Below, in pieces: positions 6,147 through 8,620 of a stretch of DNA of 8,620 nucleotides; positions within the stretch are counted from its first letter, which is position 1, and each line of letters opens with the position of its first letter. The translations under genes and the position numbers were made by a program. This stretch comes from Sphingobacteriaceae bacterium. Lineage in GTDB: Bacteria > Bacteroidota > Bacteroidia > Sphingobacteriales > Sphingobacteriaceae. Under the pieces are notes generated by a model, which was not told the DNA's origin, did not search any database, and saw nothing but the letters and a program-made list of their open reading frames with translations. The stretch spans positions 1 through 8,620 of the forward strand of contig JANWIB010000101.1 of assembly GCA_025450155.1 (NCBI GenBank), written 5' to 3'.

Positions 6147-6782
6147 TTATTCTGTGCTCTCTTCAGTTTCAGAAGCTGGAGTTTCTTCAGCAGCAGGTGT
6201 TTCTTCTGTTATTTCTGCAACAGGGGCCTCCGTTTCTTCTACTTCTGCAACAGGAGCTTCGGCCTCTTCTATAGCTGGAGTCTCGACTTCTTCAACAGAA
6301 GCCTCAACCTCTTCTTCTGCCGGAGGAGTATTTTTAGCAACTATAGCCGCGGCTCGCTCTTCTTTTTTCTTAGCCTCTGCGGCTAAAGCAGCTTTTTTAG
6401 CAGCTTCCTGAGATTTACTTAACCCTTCTTTCTTTCCTTCAATTTTAGTTTCCTTGGATTTCAGCCACTGTGCAAATTTTTCTTCCGCCTGCTCAGCAGT
6501 AAAAGCACCCTTTTTTACACCACCTTCCAGATGTTTTTTGTACAAAACTCCTTTATAAGAAAGGATAGCACGACAAGTATCTGTGGGTTGAGCTCCCTTG
6601 TTTACCCAATCTAACGTTTTGTCAAAATTAATGTCAATTATAGCCGGATTAGTGTTCGGATTATAAGACCCTAAGCGTTCAATAAAACGCCCGTCCCTAG
6701 GAGCACGTGAATCCGTCACCACAATGTGGTAAAAAGGCTTTCCTTTTTTACCGTGTCTTTGCAATCTAATTTTTGTTGCCAT
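6147..6782 (-). CDS. rpsP: 30S ribosomal protein S16 with long acidic C-terminal extension
   Basis: Residues 1-80 are the conserved S16 core ([58 protein letters not shown]), which stabilises the 5' domain of 16S rRNA in the 30S subunit. Typical S16 proteins are about 80-90 residues; this one has 211. The extension has a Lys/Ala/Glu helix-prone part (about 90-150) and then a tail (151-211) with 23 Glu and no Lys or Arg, rich in Ala, Pro, Thr and Val. The tail contains the tandem repeat [21 protein letters not shown] (175-195). Long S16 tails are known from Bacteroidota, so this is lineage-typical though of unknown function. It is the first gene of the rpsP-rimM-trmD-rplS cluster, with a perfect -7 box upstream. 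Confidence 0.96.
   Translation of the reverse strand: MATKIRLQRHGKKGKPFYHIVVTDSRAPRDGRFIERLGSYNPNTNPAIIDINFDKTLDWVNKGAQPTDTCRAILSYKGVLYKKHLEGGVKKGAFTAEQAEEKFAQWLKSKETKIEGKKEGLSKSQEAAKKAALAAEAKKKEERAAAIVAKNTPPAEEEVEASVEEVETPAIEEAEAPVAEVEETEAPVAEITEETPAAEETPASETEESTE
6198..6260 (-). repeat. 30-base tandem repeat coding the S16 acidic tail
   Basis: The plus-strand sequence TTCTGCAACAGG occurs identically at 6213-6224 and 6243-6254, exactly 30 bases (ten codons) apart. The repeat lies in a Glu/Ala/Pro-coding stretch and matches the protein-level repeat EAPVAE(V/I). It probably arose by local duplication and could vary in copy number between strains. Confidence 0.6.
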
Positions 6783-6837
6783 TTTTAAATAAGTTTATGT
6801 ATTCAACATAGTTCCCGGAGTTTCTTCTGCGGGGTTG

Positions 6838-6869
6838 CAAAGGTATAAATAAAAAACATATAATATAAC
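6838..6869 (-). promoter_or_regulatory. Promoter for the rpsP-rimM-trmD-rplS cluster
   Basis: TACCTTTG on the minus strand (6838-6845) is a perfect TAnnTTTG -7 box. GTTA (6869-6866) stands 20 bases upstream in the -33 position, with one change from the preferred TTG. The region between is almost pure A/T. The leader to the rpsP ATG at 6782 would be about 50 bases. Confidence 0.5.
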
Positions 6870-6884
6870 TTTTTGAAGTACGTG

Positions 6885-6901
6885 TTAATCAAAAAGATTA
6901 A
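6885..6901. other. Dyad in the gap between rpsP and the PAS gene
   Basis: TTAATC (6885-6890) and GATTAA (6896-6901) flank five A. It sits in the 213-base divergent gap, just upstream of the rpsP promoter. It could be an operator or chance in AT-rich DNA. A direct repeat TTGATGAA also occurs at 6921-6928 and 6956-6963. The gap holds no ORF that I can support. Confidence 0.22.
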
Positions 6902-6995
6902 TTTTATCTATATTTAAAACTTGATGAACTTTTCGTGGCTTATGCGTTTTGTTCATTGATGAATTATTATAAAGGTTTACATTTTACTTGAATTT

Positions 6996-8384
6996 ATGGA
7001 CAGATTGGAGGGGTTACTATCCTCTATAAACGATGCGGTGTGGTCTGTTGATTTAACGACAAAGAAGTTTTTGTATGTAAACGAACGCCTTGCTGAAATC
7101 TGCGAAAAAACTTTTGTGGAGATCAAAGATAATCCCAAAATATGGTTAGAACTTATTCATCCGGAAGATATTGAACCTGTTAAAAAAGAGTTATCAAAAA
7201 TAACAAGGGATACACACGTTGAAGTCGAACACCGAATAATAACTTCTAAGGGAATTAAATGGGTAGTTAATAAACAAATCTTAGTTTTTGATGAAACCAG
7301 CTGTTCTGAAACATTGGTTGGTATTGTTACCGATATTACCCCCCGGAAGGAAGCTGAAATCAAATTGACTGAATCGGAAAAAACGTATCGTTATTTATTT
7401 TTACACAATCCCAGTCCAATATTTATTTACGATCTGAACACTTTAGAATTTCTGGCCGTAAATGTTGCTGCCATTGATCATTATGGGTATAGCAATGAAG
7501 AGTTTCTGTCTATGACTATTTTGGATATCAGGCCAAAAGAAGATATCCCTAAGGTAATTAAGAGTCTAAAAAATAAAAAGCCGAAGACTAGCGGCTTTCA
7601 ATATTGGCGCCACATTAAAAAGGACAAAAGTATTATTTATACCAATAATACGGGCTACGAAATTTTGTATAAAGGGCGAAGGGCTGAAATGGTTTTGATT
7701 CATGATGTATCGGATGAGGTAAAGACTAGAGAGGAAATAATTATATCAAAAAATAATCTGGATACGCTCATAAATACAACGAATGACTTTATCTGGTCTG
7801 TTGATAAGAACTACTACTTTATGTATGGCAATGAGGCTTTCTGTAGGCATTATGAAAAACTTATTCGGAAGAAAATAAACCCTGGGGATTATTTTTTTGC
7901 AGAGGGAACAGATCAAATCATTAAAAATCATTGGAAACACAACTACGATAAAGCATTAAAAGGCGAATTAATCTCTTTTACAGAGCAAACGTATTTACCC
8001 AATAACCGGGTAATAATAGCGGAGGTAAAAATACATCCCATTTATAATGAAAGTGAAATTATAGGGGTTGGCTGCTTTTCTCGTGATATTACGGATCGGG
8101 TGAAGAATGAAAAGCGGGTGCTTGACCAGAATGAACGATTAAGAGAAATTACCTCCCTTGCATCTCATGAAATCAGGGGTCCGGTTACTTCTATAATGGG
8201 CTTGGTAAGTCTCTTTAATTATCAGGATCCCTCCGATTTGTTTAATGGTAGTGTAATAGAACACATTAAAGAAACTGCAGAAAAACTAGATGAGGTGATT
8301 CACCAAATTGTAGATAAAGCAGCGGAATTTGAATACAGGAATTCCATTATGGATTCTGCTACACAAAGTCAATTAAAGAAATAA
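6996..8384 (+). CDS. Triple-PAS sensor with a HisKA phosphoacceptor helix but no ATPase domain
   Basis: The 462-residue protein has no signal peptide or membrane helix, so it is cytosolic. It holds three PAS domains, about 4-120 (AVWSVDLTTKKFLYVN, then GIVTDITPRKEAE), 126-245 (PSPIFIYDLNTLEFLAVN) and 252-370 (FIWSVDKNYYFMYGN, then GCFSRDITDRVKNEKR), and then a coiled linker and a HisKA-like helical pair (380-445). The H-box is SLASHEIRGPVTSIMGLVSL with H391 the candidate phosphorylated His. The chain ends 71 residues after H391, so the N, G1 and G2 boxes of a HATPase_c domain are absent, and only 40 bases remain before the convergent pfkA end. It cannot autophosphorylate alone; a role as a phosphotransfer partner, heterodimer subunit or binding platform is inferred. 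Similar truncated PAS proteins occur in Bacteroidota as far as I recall. No response regulator is adjacent in the window. Confidence 0.82.
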   Translation: MDRLEGLLSSINDAVWSVDLTTKKFLYVNERLAEICEKTFVEIKDNPKIWLELIHPEDIEPVKKELSKITRDTHVEVEHRIITSKGIKWVVNKQILVFDETSCSETLVGIVTDITPRKEAEIKLTESEKTYRYLFLHNPSPIFIYDLNTLEFLAVNVAAIDHYGYSNEEFLSMTILDIRPKEDIPKVIKSLKNKKPKTSGFQYWRHIKKDKSIIYTNNTGYEILYKGRRAEMVLIHDVSDEVKTREEIIISKNNLDTLINTTNDFIWSVDKNYYFMYGNEAFCRHYEKLIRKKINPGDYFFAEGTDQIIKNHWKHNYDKALKGELISFTEQTYLPNNRVIIAEVKIHPIYNESEIIGVGCFSRDITDRVKNEKRVLDQNERLREITSLASHEIRGPVTSIMGLVSLFNYQDPSDLFNGSVIEHIKETAEKLDEVIHQIVDKAAEFEYRNSIMDSATQSQLKK

Positions 8385-8399
8385 ATTAACTCCCTATTT

Positions 8400-8426
8400 A
8401 ACCCGATAATGGGTTTCACAATTTTT
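8400..8426 (+). terminator. Weak terminator after the PAS gene
   Basis: AACCC (8400-8404) and GGGTT (8411-8415) form a 5-bp stem with a six-base loop, followed after six bases by T5 (8422-8426) that overlaps the pfkA stop codon. The stem is short and the T-run is displaced, so efficiency is doubtful. No T-run follows the hairpin on the minus strand. Confidence 0.3.
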
Positions 8427-8620
8427 ACAGGGAAAGAATATCTACAATCTTTAGTAGCTCGGGGTTTGCTTCTGAAATATGTTTAATGGCATTTTTAAAT
8501 GGTGTGTAACGAATTTTTCCGTTTACAATACCAACCATTTCACCTGAATGGCCCGCCATTAAAGCTTCTACGGCTGCCACTCCTAAACGGCTAGATAATA
8601 CTCTGTCCATACATGTGGGA
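8425..8620 (-). CDS. pfkA: 6-phosphofructokinase, C-terminal fragment
   Basis: The minus-strand frame enters from the right edge and ends at TAA (8425-8427), giving about 64 residues that begin PTCMDRVLSSRLGVAAVEAL. This matches the C-terminal part of bacterial ATP-dependent PfkA, where the segment follows the conserved IQRGGSP motif and continues with the 'LMAGHSGEMVGIVNGKI' strand and the last helix (FKNAIKH). The enzyme phosphorylates fructose 6-phosphate in glycolysis. About 260 residues, including the active site, are outside the window. The Met at 8610 is internal and not the start. It is convergent with the PAS gene, with 40 bases between the stop codons. Confidence 0.88.
   Translation of the reverse strand, partial: PTCMDRVLSSRLGVAAVEALMAGHSGEMVGIVNGKIRYTPFKNAIKHISEANPELLKIVDILSL

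Noticed and set aside
6198..6260. Short regular repeats that might suggest a CRISPR-like or mobile repeat
   Set aside because: The 30-base period is exactly ten codons, in frame within rpsP, and has no spacers; it is a coding repeat.
6082..6411. Plus-strand open frame rich in Ser/Ala/Thr opposite the S16 tail
   Set aside because: It is the mirror of the Glu/Ala/Pro-coding repeat on the other strand; the composition is explained by rpsP and it covers the rpsP-rimM hairpin.
8385..8424. Possible frameshifted HATPase_c remnant after the PAS gene
   Set aside because: Only 40 bases lie before the pfkA stop, and pfkA codons occupy the rest on the other strand; no N, G1 or G2 box is seen in any frame.

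Overview
The window is bacterial chromosomal DNA and reads as Bacteroidota, most likely Sphingobacteriaceae (Pedobacter/Mucilaginibacter-like). The grounds are protein style (an S16 protein with a long acidic tail, a short two-helix phosphatidylserine decarboxylase, an AsmA-like/GT51 fusion), AT-rich intergenic DNA, poor Shine-Dalgarno sequences, and promoter elements of the Bacteroidota type (-7 box TAnnTTTG) upstream of several genes. The genus is an inference from remembered family sequences, not from a search.

Layout. The left edge holds the first 48 codons of an Mrp/NBP35-type Fe-S carrier ATPase (minus strand). It diverges from a plus-strand run of three genes: a 690-residue membrane-anchored AsmA-like/GT51 peptidoglycan transglycosylase, a hypoxanthine phosphoribosyltransferase (hpt), and a phosphatidylserine decarboxylase (psd). 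A strong imperfect palindrome lies between the transglycosylase and hpt. psd converges, with a single base between the stop codons, on a small secreted barrel-like protein of unknown function.

The centre is the conserved translation cluster rpsP-rimM-trmD-rplS, all on the minus strand: ribosomal protein S16, 16S maturation factor RimM, tRNA m1G37 methyltransferase TrmD and ribosomal protein L19. A good -7 box sits upstream of rpsP. A long hairpin followed by six U lies between rpsP and rimM and looks like an attenuator. A classic hairpin/U-tract terminator follows rplS and sits almost on top of the start codon of the barrel-like gene.

The right part holds a divergent plus-strand gene for a soluble triple-PAS protein that ends in a phosphoacceptor helix (H391) but has no ATPase domain. 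It converges on the 3' end of pfkA (6-phosphofructokinase) at the right edge.

Most of the window is core housekeeping. No mobile element, CRISPR array, phage or defence locus was seen. The points that deserve attention are the AsmA-GT51 fusion, the two terminators placed just before start codons, the palindrome before hpt, the structured gap before rplS, and the kinase without a catalytic domain.
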